Shown here piece after piece: positions 1 through 9,068 of a stretch of DNA of 64,000 nt (the stretch's first letter is position 1; the number at the start of each line of letters is the position of its first letter). The position numbers were made by a program, and so were the translations under genes. The DNA is from CBDCFV01 sp965216425 (GTDB lineage Bacteria > Chloroflexota > Dehalococcoidia > Lucifugimonadales > UBA3495). The notes below the pieces were generated by a model. The model was not told the DNA's origin. It saw only the letters and a program-made list of their open reading frames with translations, and ran no database searches. The stretch spans positions 310,001 to 374,000 of the forward strand of contig CBDCFV010000006.1 of NCBI GenBank assembly GCA_965216425.1. The letters are read 5' to 3'.

Positions 1-1132
1 CGGCTGGAACAGCGCTGTCTGTGATGGCCGCTTGATCCTCCTCATCCTCTGCCCCTGAGTCCAGTGGTTGGAGAGCCGCGGTCCAGCGTTCGCCCAGGCC
101 GTTGGCGCCGGAGGGCGCGACAGGAACGGTTGCGGAATTCTGGTGGCCGTTTCGAAGAAATACCGGACTGGGGGGCGCCTCCTGGGCAGGGAGGATGCGC
201 CCTTCGTGCCGCACCGACAGCCGGCCGTCCAGTCCTTCCAGGACCTCCACCGCCGCCCCGGCATAGCTGGGGTGTTCCGCACCTGGCAGCAACTGGATGG
301 TGTGCAACTGGAACCTAACCGTGTTGTCCCTGGCCACTTTCCTGCGGTGCTTGAAGCACAGGACTTGTTCCAGGTACAGCTCCGGGTCCAGAGGCCGGAA
401 TGCAGGCTCAGGGTGTTGCGGGGGAACTGGGAAACGCTGGTTGAACCGCGGCGGGAACTGCTCCAGCACCCTGTTGGCTTCCCTCATGCTGCTCGCCCCG
501 GCCAGCCGGAGTTCAGTAACCAGCCGGTCCTGGAACGTTCCCGCCGAGCGCTCCACCCGGCCCTTGGCCTGGGGTGACAGGGCAAAGATCATCTGTATCC
601 CCAGCTCGTCCATGGCCCGGCTGAACTGGGTTGGCATCCCGGGGAGGCCGGAGCCTGGCGTGTGCCTGAAGACCCCGTGCCGGTCGGTGTAGAGGGCGAC
701 GGGTATGCCGACATGCTTCACCAGGCCGTGGATGAGCAGGAAGTAACTGAGGGCGTCCTCCTGCGCGCAGAAGAGGGCGTCGACCACCGTGCCGGTGGCA
801 TCGTCCACGGCCAGTAGCAGCGTGAACGGCGGCGCCTGGTTCCCCAGCCACGGGTGATGACTGCCGTCCATCTGGATCAGCATTCCCTTCCGGGGCATGC
901 GCTGGCGGCGCACCCGGTGCTTGGGCGGACGCCTTCGCCGCGGACTGCTCAGACCGGCGTTGACCAGGATGCGCCGCAGGGTGGTCCGGCCGATGTCGAT
1001 GCCGTCGCGCTCACTCAGCAACTCGGAGAGATGGGTGTGGTTGGCCCCCGCGTATCTGGTACGAGCCAATCGACGTTGACCGGGAAGTCTACGGATGTTT
1101 GGGCCAGGAGACCGAAACCCGGACCGTCCAAA
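1..1132 (-). pseudogene. ISNCY-type transposase (integrase core), truncated at both ends
   Basis: Minus-strand reading gives an N-terminal region with LARTRYAGANHTHL, a second recognition-type helix ending ILVNAG, and an integrase catalytic core with QMDGSHHPWLG (first Asp), YTDRHGVF (second Asp) and KGRVERSAGTFQDRL (Glu). This D-D-E arrangement is typical of ISNCY-type transposases. The frame continues past base 1, so the C-terminus lies outside the window. Upstream, the frame is closed by TGA at 1133-1135 and the usual N-terminal helix-turn-helix is absent, so the 5' end is missing. It is probably an inactive remnant. The family call rests on motif memory, not a search. Confidence 0.7.
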
Positions 1133-1158
1133 TCATCTGCGTCCACCGCTTCGTGTAA

Positions 1159-1377
1159 GTGCAACACGGGACCTTTTGTCAAATGGACTACGTCCGACAT
1201 TGCAACGATAGTTATATGGAGAGTCCGCCCACCGCTGAATTCTGTCTCCATTGCGGGGGATACATGACCGTCGTGACGCCCAGGACGTTGGCCGCGCCCG
1301 GCAGACGGAAGGGGTTTCATCTGGACCGGAGAACCTCGCTAATCCTCGCAGGCGCCATAGGAATCGTGTCCTGTTGA
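1159..1377 (+). other. Possible 5' gene fragment (zinc ribbon plus membrane segment)
   Basis: The interval between the broken transposase and the serine hydrolase holds no complete gene. A plus-strand frame from about 1216 reads MESPPTAEFCLHCGG and ends in a hydrophobic stretch, SLILAGAIGIVSC. This resembles the start of a zinc-ribbon membrane protein but stops immediately. It could be a truncated gene start or chance. Confidence 0.2.
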
Positions 1378-1475
1378 TGGTTACATTCGCGCTGTAGGGA
1401 GACGGTTGCATAAGATTGTATATATTCCCCTAAATTACGAGTTCGCCCAAACCACTCCCAGGGAGCCCACGGAAT

Positions 1476-2630
1476 CTACTCGGGTATCCCCAGGGCATTC
1501 CGCACCGCTGCACCAATGGGTGTCAGCGGGCTTTCCTCGGGCGGGCCGTGAGGGATCATGCGATTGTGTTGGATCGCGACTGCCAGCCGGTGCTTGGGGT
1601 CCGCCCAGCCCAGCGAACCGCCGGCGCCATTGTGGCCGAAAGCCAGCGGGTTGCTCCCCATGGCGCCCATGCCGGGACTGCCGGCGAAATGGAAGCCCCC
1701 GATGGTCCCGTGATGGGGTGTGCCGATAACCGGATCGTAATCGCTGGGTGGACGGGGTATGTGGAAGGTCCGCACACGTTCCTCGGAGAGAAGGCGCACG
1801 CCGTCCAGTTCCCCGCCGTTGGCCAGCATGGCGTAGAAGCGGGCTTGGCTCCGCGCGTTCATGATTCCCTGGGCCCCGGGGATGCAGGCTTGGCGCACAT
1901 CGGAGCGGCCGAATACCTCCTGGGTTGTCGCAACCTCCGGAGGGGTGGCCCGGGGCCGCAGCGAGTCTGGGGGCACCCCAGGGGCGCCCGGAGGGATCGG
2001 AGGCAGATTGGTCAGCTTGGCCACCCGGGGCTCCACCTCTGTAGGAATCCCGGCCCACTGGTCGCTGATGCCCAGTGGCTGGCAGATTTCATCCTGGATG
2101 AACCGGCCGAATGGCCGGTGCAGCTTGTCGGTACGCCGCACGACCTCCCCAACCACCCAGCCGAAGGTGTAGGCCATGTAACCACTGCGAATCCCCGGCT
2201 CGAAGAGAGGATGCATCTCTGCGATCTGGTCCACCATCCAGTCCCAGTCGCACATGAGCTCAGGAGTTACTCCCACGGGCATGAGCGGCACTCCGATGCG
2301 GTGGGTCAACGCGTCGAACACCGTACCCCGGTCCTTGCCGTGCTTGCCGAATTCGGGCCAGTACTTCGCCACTGGCTGGTAGTAATCGACCAAGCCCCGT
2401 TCCACCTGGATGTGCAGGGCCGTTGCCGTCACGGCCTTTATGTTGGAAAACACCTGGAAGAGCGTGTCTCCGTCGACCTCCTGGCCGGTGGTCTCATCGG
2501 CCAGGCCGCCCCACTGGTCGATCACCAGTTCGCTGTTGAGGTAGGCGGCGACCTGTACTCCAATTTCCCCGCGCTCTCCGATAGCCAAATCGATCGCTTC
2601 CTGCACTATGCTCTCCCGACTCCCGGTCAT
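1476..2630 (-). CDS. Serine hydrolase, class C beta-lactamase / esterase EstB family
   Basis: A 384-residue protein with the fold signature of class C beta-lactamase-like esterases and DD-peptidases. The nucleophile motif S-x-x-K is seen as FSNIK (Ser62, Lys65). The tyrosine motif region is GYMAYTFGWVVGE (about 150-163), and the third motif is HNGAGGSLGWADP near residue 335. Proteins of this family usually hydrolyse ester or amide bonds of small molecules; the substrate cannot be read from sequence. No signal peptide is visible, so it is probably cytoplasmic. ATG at 2630 follows TGAGGTG. It lies 114 bp downstream of the FAD oxidoreductase on the same strand, with an amidohydrolase beyond that, so the three may form a catabolic group. 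Confidence 0.88.
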   Translation of the reverse strand: MTGSRESIVQEAIDLAIGERGEIGVQVAAYLNSELVIDQWGGLADETTGQEVDGDTLFQVFSNIKAVTATALHIQVERGLVDYYQPVAKYWPEFGKHGKDRGTVFDALTHRIGVPLMPVGVTPELMCDWDWMVDQIAEMHPLFEPGIRSGYMAYTFGWVVGEVVRRTDKLHRPFGRFIQDEICQPLGISDQWAGIPTEVEPRVAKLTNLPPIPPGAPGVPPDSLRPRATPPEVATTQEVFGRSDVRQACIPGAQGIMNARSQARFYAMLANGGELDGVRLLSEERVRTFHIPRPPSDYDPVIGTPHHGTIGGFHFAGSPGMGAMGSNPLAFGHNGAGGSLGWADPKHRLAVAIQHNRMIPHGPPEESPLTPIGAAVRNALGIPE

Positions 2631-2744
2631 AACTGCACCTCACTATCGATGGGTCCTGCCAGTACTGGTCAAGTCAGTCGAACGTCGCCTGACGAGACCT
2701 ATAGTTTCGCCTTGGAGAAACACCAGCAACCCTGCCCGCAGGAA

Positions 2745-4145
2745 CTAAAGCCGGGGCCGGATGTTCTGGTTGTGGCTGAACAGGTTTTCCGGGTCGTACT
2801 TCTGCTTCAGGGCCGCCAACCGCTGGAAATTGTCCCCGAAAGCGGCCTGTATCGCGTCCGCTCCCTCGTCTTTCTCCGTGCCTACCTGGTTGACGTAGGC
2901 CCCCGATGAGAAGGGCAGCAGGTCGGAGGCGAATTCCCTGGCCCAGCGGATGTGCACCTCCGACTCTCCCGGGTCCAGGAAAACAGCATTGGTGGCCCAT
3001 TCCGTGAGAGCGTGGCGGTGTCCGAAGGCAGTGTGGCCGGCGGGCACGCGCCGGGCGGCGTTGCCGAGGTACTGGAACAGGATGGAGGAGAGCGGCGATG
3101 TTATGCGGTCGAAATAGGCCAGCGCGATGTCCACAATGTCGTCGTTGACCTCACTGACGAAATGAGATTTCAGGTAGTTCTGTCGCCCCGCAGGCGCCAC
3201 CGCCAGCTTCTGGGCTTCGGTGTACGGCACGGGCCTGACGTTGTCCAGGATTGGCGTTCCCAACTCCCGGAGCGGCCGTATGACCCGCTCTCCGTTCTCT
3301 ACGCCGCCGTGGTAACAGAGCAGAATACTGCAGGCTTTTCCACCGCCATCCGGAAGTGTGTGCAGGAACGTGATGAGATTCATTTCGTCAGGCATATTGC
3401 CGGTAAAATCGTTGACCATGGGGAAGAACTCTCTCACCTTGTCGGCGGGATAGATCAGCCAGCCCGCCAGCACCGCGGGCCCAACAGGATGCAGTTGGTA
3501 TTCTAGCGACGTTACGACGCCGAAGTTGCCGCCACCTCCCCTGAGGGCCCAGAGCAGGTCGGGGTTCTCGTCCGTGCTGGCCGTCAGGGACCGGCCGTCG
3601 GCGGTGACCACGTCGGCGGAGATCAGGTTGTCGCAGCTGAGGCCGTAGCTGCCGGACAGCCATCCAATGCCGCCCCCCAGAGTGAGGCCGGCGATGCCAG
3701 TATCGACGTCGGTCCCGCCGGTGGTGGCGAGGCCAAAGCCCTGCGTCTCATGGTCGAACGCCCCCCACTTCGTCCCGCCCTGGGCCCGGGCAGTCCCGGC
3801 AACCGGGTCGACGCGAACGCCGGTCATCTGCGAGAGGTCGATCATCAGCCCATCGTTGCAGACGCTGTTGCCGGGGAAGTTATGGCCGCCCCCTCGCACC
3901 GAAATCAGCAGGTTCTTCTCACTGGCGAAGTTGACCGAATTGACCACGTCCGCCGGACCGCTGCAGCGGGCGATTATGGCTGGCCGCTTGTTGATCATGG
4001 CGTTCCAGATCCGCCGCACGCCGTCATACCCTGCGTCGTCAGGGAGCAGCGTCTCGCCATGCAGGCTGCTGCGGAAGTCCTTGACCTCCGCTTCGCTTAT
4101 GACGGTGTAGGCGCCGGAAAGGGTAGCGATATTCAGGTCTGCCAT
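2745..4145 (-). CDS. FAD-binding oxidoreductase, berberine-bridge (BBE) type
   Basis: A 466-residue flavoprotein. The FAD-binding-4 domain shows SVRGGGHN, whose His88 is the usual covalent flavin attachment residue, then AGLTLGGGIGWLSGSYGLSCDNL and ALRGGGGNFGVVTS. The BBE C-terminal domain ends with DPENLFSHNQNIRP. The Cys used by bicovalent family members is not visible in the GGTDVDTGIAG region. Such enzymes oxidise alcohols, sugars or aromatic compounds with O2; the substrate is unknown. ATG at 4145 is preceded by a strong AGGAGGG site. No secretion signal is seen. Neighbours are a serine hydrolase downstream and an amidohydrolase upstream on the same strand. Confidence 0.9.
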   Translation of the reverse strand: MADLNIATLSGAYTVISEAEVKDFRSSLHGETLLPDDAGYDGVRRIWNAMINKRPAIIARCSGPADVVNSVNFASEKNLLISVRGGGHNFPGNSVCNDGLMIDLSQMTGVRVDPVAGTARAQGGTKWGAFDHETQGFGLATTGGTDVDTGIAGLTLGGGIGWLSGSYGLSCDNLISADVVTADGRSLTASTDENPDLLWALRGGGGNFGVVTSLEYQLHPVGPAVLAGWLIYPADKVREFFPMVNDFTGNMPDEMNLITFLHTLPDGGGKACSILLCYHGGVENGERVIRPLRELGTPILDNVRPVPYTEAQKLAVAPAGRQNYLKSHFVSEVNDDIVDIALAYFDRITSPLSSILFQYLGNAARRVPAGHTAFGHRHALTEWATNAVFLDPGESEVHIRWAREFASDLLPFSSGAYVNQVGTEKDEGADAIQAAFGDNFQRLAALKQKYDPENLFSHNQNIRPRL

Positions 4146-4301
4146 GCGTCTGCCCTCCTGCGTGCTCTTCGGCTCCCGTTGGTCGTTGCCACTCGTTCAG
4201 CTGAGGTCAAACCACCCCATGGCCTGTTCCGGGCCTTCCGGGCGGATGAGACACGGGTCCCTGCCCTGACCGTCTTCATCCGCAGGTAAGGGAGAACCCG
4301 G

Positions 4302-5549
4302 TTAGCCCGGCTCCTCCCACTTGACGACCCGGCCGGCCTGCATCACCAGCAGTATGTTATTCGCGTGCTGCAGGACCGTGATGTCGTCCACTGGATTACC
4401 CCTGACCATTATGAGATCAGCCAGTTTGCCGGGCTCCAGGGTACCGATCTCGTTGGACCGTTCCAGGAGTTCGGCATTGGTGCGGGTCGCCGAAATCAGG
4501 CTCGCCACCGGCCCCATGACGTCCGCCTTCAGTTCCAGCTCAACTGCCTTCAGGCCGTAGTTCTGCCCGAACAGGTCGGCCCCCGACGCGATGTTGACCC
4601 CTGCCGCCATTGCGATTTCAACGCTCTGGCGCCCGGCGCCCCTGGCTTGGTTGATCTTTTCTATGGTGACTTCAGAAATCCCCTGTTCCCGGCCCCGTTC
4701 CGCGATCAGCTCGTAGACCGTCAGGGTTGGGACGAGGTACATATCATTTTCCTTCATCAGCGAGGCCGCTTCTTCGTCGATAAGATTTCCGTGTTCGATG
4801 CTGCGCACACCGGCTGCCACGCAATTCTTGATGCCCTCGGGGACGTAAACGTGGGCCATGACTCTTTTCTTGACCGCTCTTGCCTCGTAGACGGCGGCCG
4901 CTATTTCCTCAACCGTGAACTGGGGAGAGTCGAGAGGGTCGGTTGGCGACGCGGCGCCCCCGCCGGCCATTATCTTGAGCTGGTCGGCGCCGGTGCGCAG
5001 CTGCTCCCGGGCCGCCTGGCGTACCTGGGGGACCCCGTCGCAAATGGCTGGCAAAGGCGCCAACCGGTGTCCCGTCCTTGGAGCGGCGCGGTCGTGCCGC
5101 TGGCGCATGTCGCCATGGCCGCCGGTCTGCGAGATGTAGGCCTGGCTGGTGAATATGCGGGGCCCCGGGATGATTCCCGACTGCACGGCCACCTTGAAGC
5201 TGTAATCGCAGCCGCCGGCGTCCCTGATGGTGGTAAACCCGCCCATCAGAGTAGCCTGGAGGATGCGGGCTACGGAATAGGCATAGATTGCCCCGGGATG
5301 GTTGTCCTCAAAGTTGGCCCCGAATGAATTGTCCACGGCCCCGACGTGAGTATGGGCATCGATCAGGCCGGGCATCACAGTATGCCCCGCCGCGTCGATT
5401 ACCCTTGCGCCGCGAGGCACCGCAACCTGGTCGGCCGGTCCGACAGCGGTTATTTTGTCGCCCTCCACCACAACGGTGCCCTGACCATAGGGTTCCCTTC
5501 CGGTGGAATCGAATATGGTGGCATTCTGGAAGACTATTGTATCGGCCAT
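4302..5549 (-). CDS. Amidohydrolase-superfamily metal-dependent hydrolase (imidazolonepropionase/prolidase-like)
   Basis: A 415-residue amidohydrolase. Metal ligands are visible in order: DAHTHV (His66, His68), the active-site Lys in QLKIMAGGG, MAHVY, SIEHGNLID, and the terminal Asp in IASGADLFG. This matches COG1228-type enzymes that cleave cyclic amides or dipeptides. A short stretch around residues 150-180 (after GGHGDMRQRHDRAAP) is unusually rich in R, P and A. It may contain a compensated local frameshift, because the family normally has a more conserved segment there. The gene is convergent with nothing and lies upstream of the FAD oxidoreductase on the same strand, with a 156-bp gap. 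Confidence 0.88.
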   Translation of the reverse strand: MADTIVFQNATIFDSTGREPYGQGTVVVEGDKITAVGPADQVAVPRGARVIDAAGHTVMPGLIDAHTHVGAVDNSFGANFEDNHPGAIYAYSVARILQATLMGGFTTIRDAGGCDYSFKVAVQSGIIPGPRIFTSQAYISQTGGHGDMRQRHDRAAPRTGHRLAPLPAICDGVPQVRQAAREQLRTGADQLKIMAGGGAASPTDPLDSPQFTVEEIAAAVYEARAVKKRVMAHVYVPEGIKNCVAAGVRSIEHGNLIDEEAASLMKENDMYLVPTLTVYELIAERGREQGISEVTIEKINQARGAGRQSVEIAMAAGVNIASGADLFGQNYGLKAVELELKADVMGPVASLISATRTNAELLERSNEIGTLEPGKLADLIMVRGNPVDDITVLQHANNILLVMQAGRVVKWEEPG

Positions 5550-5816
5550 AACATCCTCATCGCCGGTGGCAACGACCCGGCAGCATGGGCGTTGAGTAAC
5601 CGGGCCTCAAGGGCATTCAACGGGTAAGGGCAATATTACCACCGGAAGGGCCGATAAAGGACAGGTCCGGAGCGTGGGGCCAAGGCAGTCGCGCCTTAGC
5701 CGGGGAGGACTCTCAGGAGGTATTCCTCCCTCCAGCCGGCCTGCTGCCGTTTGCCCTCTATGCCCACTTTGAGGCTGCTCTTTGGCCATATCTCATCCCC
5801 GGTATCGACCGGAATC

Positions 5817-5852
5817 CTAAACCAAAGCCAACATGGGATGTGCATTGGCTGG
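5817..5852 (+). repeat. Solo terminal inverted repeat of the AACCAAAGCC IS630-type element
   Basis: The sequence CTAAACCAAAGCCAACATGG and the following ATGTGCATT match the left end of the intact element at 27928-29163. No transposase or second end is nearby. The rest of the 5550-5920 interval shows no gene that I can support. Confidence 0.6.
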
Positions 5853-5878
5853 GCGCTGGCAATCGGACCGGGAAGCCC

Positions 5879-5898
5879 GCATCGGCCACTGCCGATGC
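5879..5898. terminator. Perfect 8-bp-stem hairpin 3' of the coiled-coil gene
   Basis: GCATCGGC and GCCGATGC flank a CACT loop, 22 bp beyond the stop of the minus-strand gene at 5921. No U-run follows on the minus strand, so it is either a weak or factor-assisted terminator or simply an RNA 3' stabiliser. Confidence 0.4.
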
Positions 5899-5920
5899 AG
5901 TTGGAGCAGGTCGTCCATCC

Positions 5921-6688
5921 TCATGTCAGCGCCATCATGACCGCCGCGATGGCCGTGGCGATGGCGGTCAGGGTTGCTCCTGCGAGAATGAGGGTGGTCC
6001 TGCGCCATTTCGTATCCCTCTCCGCGAGGGCGGCATCTGCGTCGGCTTTCTGCCTTGCTATGGTTTCCCTTGTCTCGGTAAACTTGGCCTCGTTGGTCTT
6101 GGCGCTTTCCTCCAAGGTGCCGGCCAGGATTTCTTCCATTCTTGTTGTTGTGTCAGAACAGAGTTGCTGGTATCGGTCATTCCGGGCTGCTCTTTCTCTT
6201 TCCAAGGTGTTGGCTGTCTGTGCCAAGGCCTCTCTGTGTGAGTCTTCCATTTCCCTTCTCTGAGCTTGGGTCTGGTCCTCCGCTCTCTGGACTTCGTTTC
6301 TGACCCGATCCATCTCTTGGCTGTGGCTTTCAACCCTTTCCGCATCGGCCTTTTTGAGAGTTTCGATGTGTTCCTGCAGGGTTGACCTGTGGTGTCTTAC
6401 CAGATCGTCGAGGGTCTCGTTGAACTTCTTTGCGATGGTGGTGAGGTTGGTGTGGAGCTCCCGGTTGTGGCTGGACTTCAGGGCCTCCGTGGCTTGGTCG
6501 AGGGCTGACTGGTGGGCGCTCTCCAATGTTTCCCGGACTTTGCTGATAACGACGTCGGCTTTTTCCTGGGCGGCCTTTTCAATGTCATCGTGCTGTTCGA
6601 TGTGGAGCGCGGTGGTCCTTGAATCTTGAGCTACCTGCTGGGCGATTGTGGCCAGTAATTCTTCGGCATTGTCTTGGTCTGCTGGCAT
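5921..6688 (-). CDS. Coiled-coil protein with C-terminal membrane anchor, function unknown
   Basis: A 255-residue protein that is almost entirely helical and charged from residue 15 to 225, with heptad-like spacing and many E, K, Q, R and A residues, followed by a single hydrophobic segment near the C-terminus (about 232-253). That makes it a predicted tail-anchored membrane protein with a long cytoplasmic or periplasmic coiled coil. I recognise no family. Similar architectures occur in structural or chemoreceptor-like proteins, but no HAMP or MCP signalling hairpin is visible. It stands alone on the minus strand, between the amidohydrolase and a broken HsdS. ATG at 6688 follows GGAGGC. About 250 bp upstream has no gene. 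Confidence 0.7.
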   Translation of the reverse strand: MPADQDNAEELLATIAQQVAQDSRTTALHIEQHDDIEKAAQEKADVVISKVRETLESAHQSALDQATEALKSSHNRELHTNLTTIAKKFNETLDDLVRHHRSTLQEHIETLKKADAERVESHSQEMDRVRNEVQRAEDQTQAQRREMEDSHREALAQTANTLERERAARNDRYQQLCSDTTTRMEEILAGTLEESAKTNEAKFTETRETIARQKADADAALAERDTKWRRTTLILAGATLTAIATAIAAVMMALT

Positions 6689-6997
6689 GGTTGCCTCCGG
6701 GGCGGTGCTACCTTATGCGAATGCTTGTGAAGGTGAGGCTTGCATTGGTGCAGTGAAGAGGATGGGATTGAGTGCCATATTGAAGCTCCTCCACGTATAT
6801 TTGGATAGCGGTCGGGCCATGCCAACTTACTTGCTTCCGGGCCGGCGGCTATGAGTCCGTTGCTTAGACATTGTCCGGGCCGGCGAGGAGGTCTTCAACC
6901 GGCCGTTCGAATGCGGCGGCTGGGGCCTTCAGCGTGCTGAGCTTTCACCGGCGCGACGCCTCAGCGCGGTTCCCCAGCCGAGGAGGCTGCCCTGGAC

Positions 6998-7098
6998 TCA
7001 CTGCGGGGATATGACCACTTGGAGCGTGGCCGGTGGGACGTCGCCCAGAGCGTCCTTGTCGATGTAGACGCTCTGGATGACCTCGCCACCTGCTACAT
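6998..7098 (-). pseudogene. C-terminal fragment of an unidentified protein
   Basis: A minus-strand frame reads GGEVIQSVYIDKDALGDVPP and then ATLQVVISPQ to a stop at 6998. It is directly abutted upstream by an IS terminal repeat (7100-7130), so it looks like the tail of a gene whose body was lost in a rearrangement. The family is not identified. Confidence 0.35.
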
Positions 7099-7099
7099 G

Positions 7100-7130
7100 C
7101 TAAACCAAAGCCAAGATGAAATGCACATTC
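7100..7130 (+). repeat. Solo terminal inverted repeat of the AACCAAAGCC IS630-type element
   Basis: CTAAACCAAAGCCAAGATGA followed by AATGCACATT resembles the right end of the element at 27928-29163 (AAGGTGAAATGCGCA). It sits exactly where the HsdS reading frame loses its family similarity, so it probably marks the break. Confidence 0.6.
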
Positions 7131-7358
7131 CAAGAGCGAGGTTCTGCGACGTCGCTGGCCCGCCCTCTGGTCAGGGGAAATATTCCTATCGTCGGATTTC
7201 CCATGGGTGGTTAGTCTACCTCCAGAGAGGATGTGTTCAAGAGCAACATACGGCATCCGCTCATCCTCTCCAGCCGTGGCTCGATTGTTGTGAATATGCG
7301 CCACGTCCCCGAGGCGCACCAGCCGCCAGCCTTTGGGCATTTGCGTTTGGCCAGTCAT
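7131..7358 (-). pseudogene. Type I restriction-modification specificity subunit HsdS, N-terminal fragment
   Basis: The first 55-60 residues read MPKGWRLVRLGDVAHIHNN and PYVALEHI, the typical start of a target-recognition domain of HsdS, which directs type I restriction-modification complexes to DNA. The frame then runs into arginine-rich nonsense at the IS-end remnant. A normal HsdS has about 400 residues and two recognition domains. No hsdM or hsdR is in the window, so this is a relic. Confidence 0.55.
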
Positions 7359-7407
7359 CAGACCGCTCTTGCCGTCGGCGACAGGTTGACCCTTTGTAAC
7401 TTCATAG

Positions 7408-7806
7408 TCACTGTCTGGCGTCCAGCCTATCCAACGGCCCGGGCCAGTCCAGGATACGGCGGTCCGCGGTCACCAGCTGGTGACCGTTTTGGGCGGTGGC
7501 GACGATGATGCGGTCCGCCGGGTCGGCGTGAAAACCTGCCAGAGCGTTGGCGCGTATACCGATCTCACCGTCTACGGGGATCTCGATCAGGCCCTGGCTG
7601 AGTAGTTCCCGGCGCCATGCTCCGACGTCTTCCGGAAAGTCCAGGCGACCTTTGGCCCGGAGCATCGCCACTTCCCAAAACGTCATGGCGGATACGGCAA
7701 GTTCCCCATCCTGAAGCGCGTCATCAAGGGTCTGTCTCGCGCTTGAGCCCAAGCTGGCATCGCCGGTCCAAAGCCATACCAACGCATGCGTGTCCGCGAT
7801 GGTCAT
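7408..7806 (-). CDS. VapC-family PIN-domain toxin
   Basis: A 132-residue PIN-domain RNase. The acidic cluster is visible: IADTHALVW (Asp5), TFWEVAML (Glu45), HADPADRIIVATA, and LVTADRRILDW. VapC toxins cleave tRNA or rRNA when freed from their antitoxin. The start overlaps the stop of the upstream antitoxin gene by 4 bp, the usual translational coupling of such pairs. All catalytic residues are present, so it looks functional. Confidence 0.85.
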   Translation of the reverse strand: MTIADTHALVWLWTGDASLGSSARQTLDDALQDGELAVSAMTFWEVAMLRAKGRLDFPEDVGAWRRELLSQGLIEIPVDGEIGIRANALAGFHADPADRIIVATAQNGHQLVTADRRILDWPGPLDRLDARQ

Positions 7807-8084
7807 GGATTAATCACCCGGTCCGGGTCCGACTGAGCTTCCCACTCAACGTCAATCGGGGAGATGATGTCGCCGAGGATCTTCATCCGGCCGAGGCCGG
7901 TGCCGAAGAGAGTATTGGGACGTTCCCGAAAGGCCGTCAACTTTGCCACCGGCTTGCCGTTCTTGGTGATGACGATCTCGCCGCCGTTCTCGTTCACCTC
8001 GTCCATCAGCCGCAGGCACTTGGCCTTGAACTCGGATGCTTTCATCATCCGGCTCTGGCCGGCGTCTCCGCTGTGCGTGCTCAT
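7803..8084 (-). CDS. Phd/YefM-family antitoxin partner of VapC
   Basis: A 93-residue protein with the Phd/YefM core MKASEFKAKCLRLMDEV, then VITKNGKPVAKL, followed by a C-terminal tail that would wrap the toxin. These proteins bind their own promoter and neutralise the PIN toxin encoded immediately downstream. ATG at 8084 is preceded by TAGGAGC at good spacing. An internal MMKASEF start is also possible but lacks a ribosome site. Confidence 0.82.
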   Translation of the reverse strand: MSTHSGDAGQSRMMKASEFKAKCLRLMDEVNENGGEIVITKNGKPVAKLTAFRERPNTLFGTGLGRMKILGDIISPIDVEWEAQSDPDRVINP

Positions 8085-8180
8085 AGCCGACGCTCCTACC
8101 GGGTGGCTGGGGATATTCTCACCACCCCATTATACAGCGGTCATGACCATGGTCACCAATTGATGGCGCTGGATGACTTG

Positions 8181-8600
8181 CTATCGCGGGTACCCTATCT
8201 CCGCCAGCAGTTCGTCCATCCGGGCCACTGCCTTGTCGCGCTGTTGCTTCGCCTCCCGGAGCTGGACCAGGGCCTACTCCACGCTCATCTCCTGCCCCCG
8301 CTCCGTGTTGAACCGCCGCAGCAGGTCCAGCAGTTCGCTGGTGTTGTCCGATTCCAGGTTCCCCGTCGGCTCATCCGCCAGCAGGAACTCCGGCACCAGC
8401 GCCCGCGCCATCGCCACCCGCTGCTGCGGCCCCCGGAAAGCTCCATCGGACGGTGCCCCGCCCGGTCCATCAGCCCCATCATCGCCAGCGCATCCAGGGC
8501 GGCTTTCCTCGCATCCGACCGCCGCCGCCCCGCGTATTCCGCCGGAAGCACCACGTTCTCCGCCGCCGTCAACGTTGGCACCAGGTTGAAAGCAATGTGA
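8181..8600 (-). pseudogene. ABC transporter ATPase remnant (LolD/MacB type)
   Basis: The frame begins abruptly at FNLVPTLTAAENVVLP, without the Walker A region. It continues to the ABC signature MELSGG, shifts frame there, and resumes as PQQRVAMARALVPEFLLADEPTGNLES (Walker B). After a further stop a coiled tail reads VQLREAKQQRDKAVARMDEL. These are parts of a MacB/LolD-like ATPase, but the nucleotide-binding loop is missing and one frameshift lies in the signature motif. It cannot be active. Confidence 0.65.
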
Positions 8601-8667
8601 CATTTCTGCTGGCCAGTTGGTCAGGACGCTTTTCCTGGTCATCGACAATGTTGCCGTTCAGATCCCC

Positions 8668-8815
8668 TTAGTGTTGACCGTTTCGCAGGAGGGCCAGAAT
8701 CGCGATTGCCAGGGAAGCCGAAATGTCCAGCTGGGCCACCTCGGCGGCCCAGAAAAGCAGAAATGCGCCGGCCAGGATGCCCACCCCGTAAACGCAGGCC
8801 GAAGCCAGGGGATGA
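8668..8815 (-). pseudogene. Sodium/calcium exchanger-type membrane protein fragment
   Basis: A minus-strand frame reads YGVGILAGAFLLFWAAEVAQ then LDISASLAIAILALL, ending at a stop at 8668. The AEVAQxDIS segment is typical of sodium/calcium exchanger family membrane proteins. Only about 45 residues remain. It is part of the fragment graveyard between 8.1 and 9.1 kb. Confidence 0.4.
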
Positions 8816-8916
8816 CTTTCGACGCTGTTTCAACGCAGAACTTGGTGAAACCCAACTGCTGCCGGTTAGCGCCATCCCGTCCGCTGGCAAGCGAACCGTG
8901 ACGTCGACGCTGTGTG

Positions 8917-9068
8917 TGATGGGTATGAGCGATGACCTGAGCTTTGCACGGTACCATCACGTTCTCAGCGGAGCGGTGTGGCAGCCCCTGGAGGACCACC
9001 CTTATCCGGCACCGGCCCGGCTGTTCAAAAAGGGCTTGACGCAGTTGTTGAACATCTCCTATTGTTGA
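8917..9068 (+). pseudogene. Possible transposase fragment
   Basis: A plus-strand frame reads MGMSDDLSFARYHHVLSGAV, resembling the LSFARYHRVLNRAVWS segment found in some DDE transposases. It degenerates within 25 residues. Low-confidence relic. Confidence 0.3.

Noticed and set aside
513..851. Long alternative minus-strand frame of 112 codons in the left-edge region
   Set aside because: It is a shadow of the ISNCY transposase: the +1-shifted frame carries the DDE motifs, and this one is arginine/proline-rich without any domain.
1015..1320. 101-codon minus-strand frame joining unknown sequence to the transposase in a shifted frame
   Set aside because: Looks protein-like in part (MSDVVHLTKGPVLHLHEAVD) but ends as a frame-shadow of the transposase; not enough to call a gene.
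1548..2909. 453-codon open frame opposite the serine hydrolase
   Set aside because: Antisense shadow of a high-GC gene; the minus strand has the catalytic motifs and ribosome site.
4365..5327. 320-codon frame opposite the amidohydrolase
   Set aside because: Antisense shadow; no domain is visible and the other strand carries all the metal ligands.
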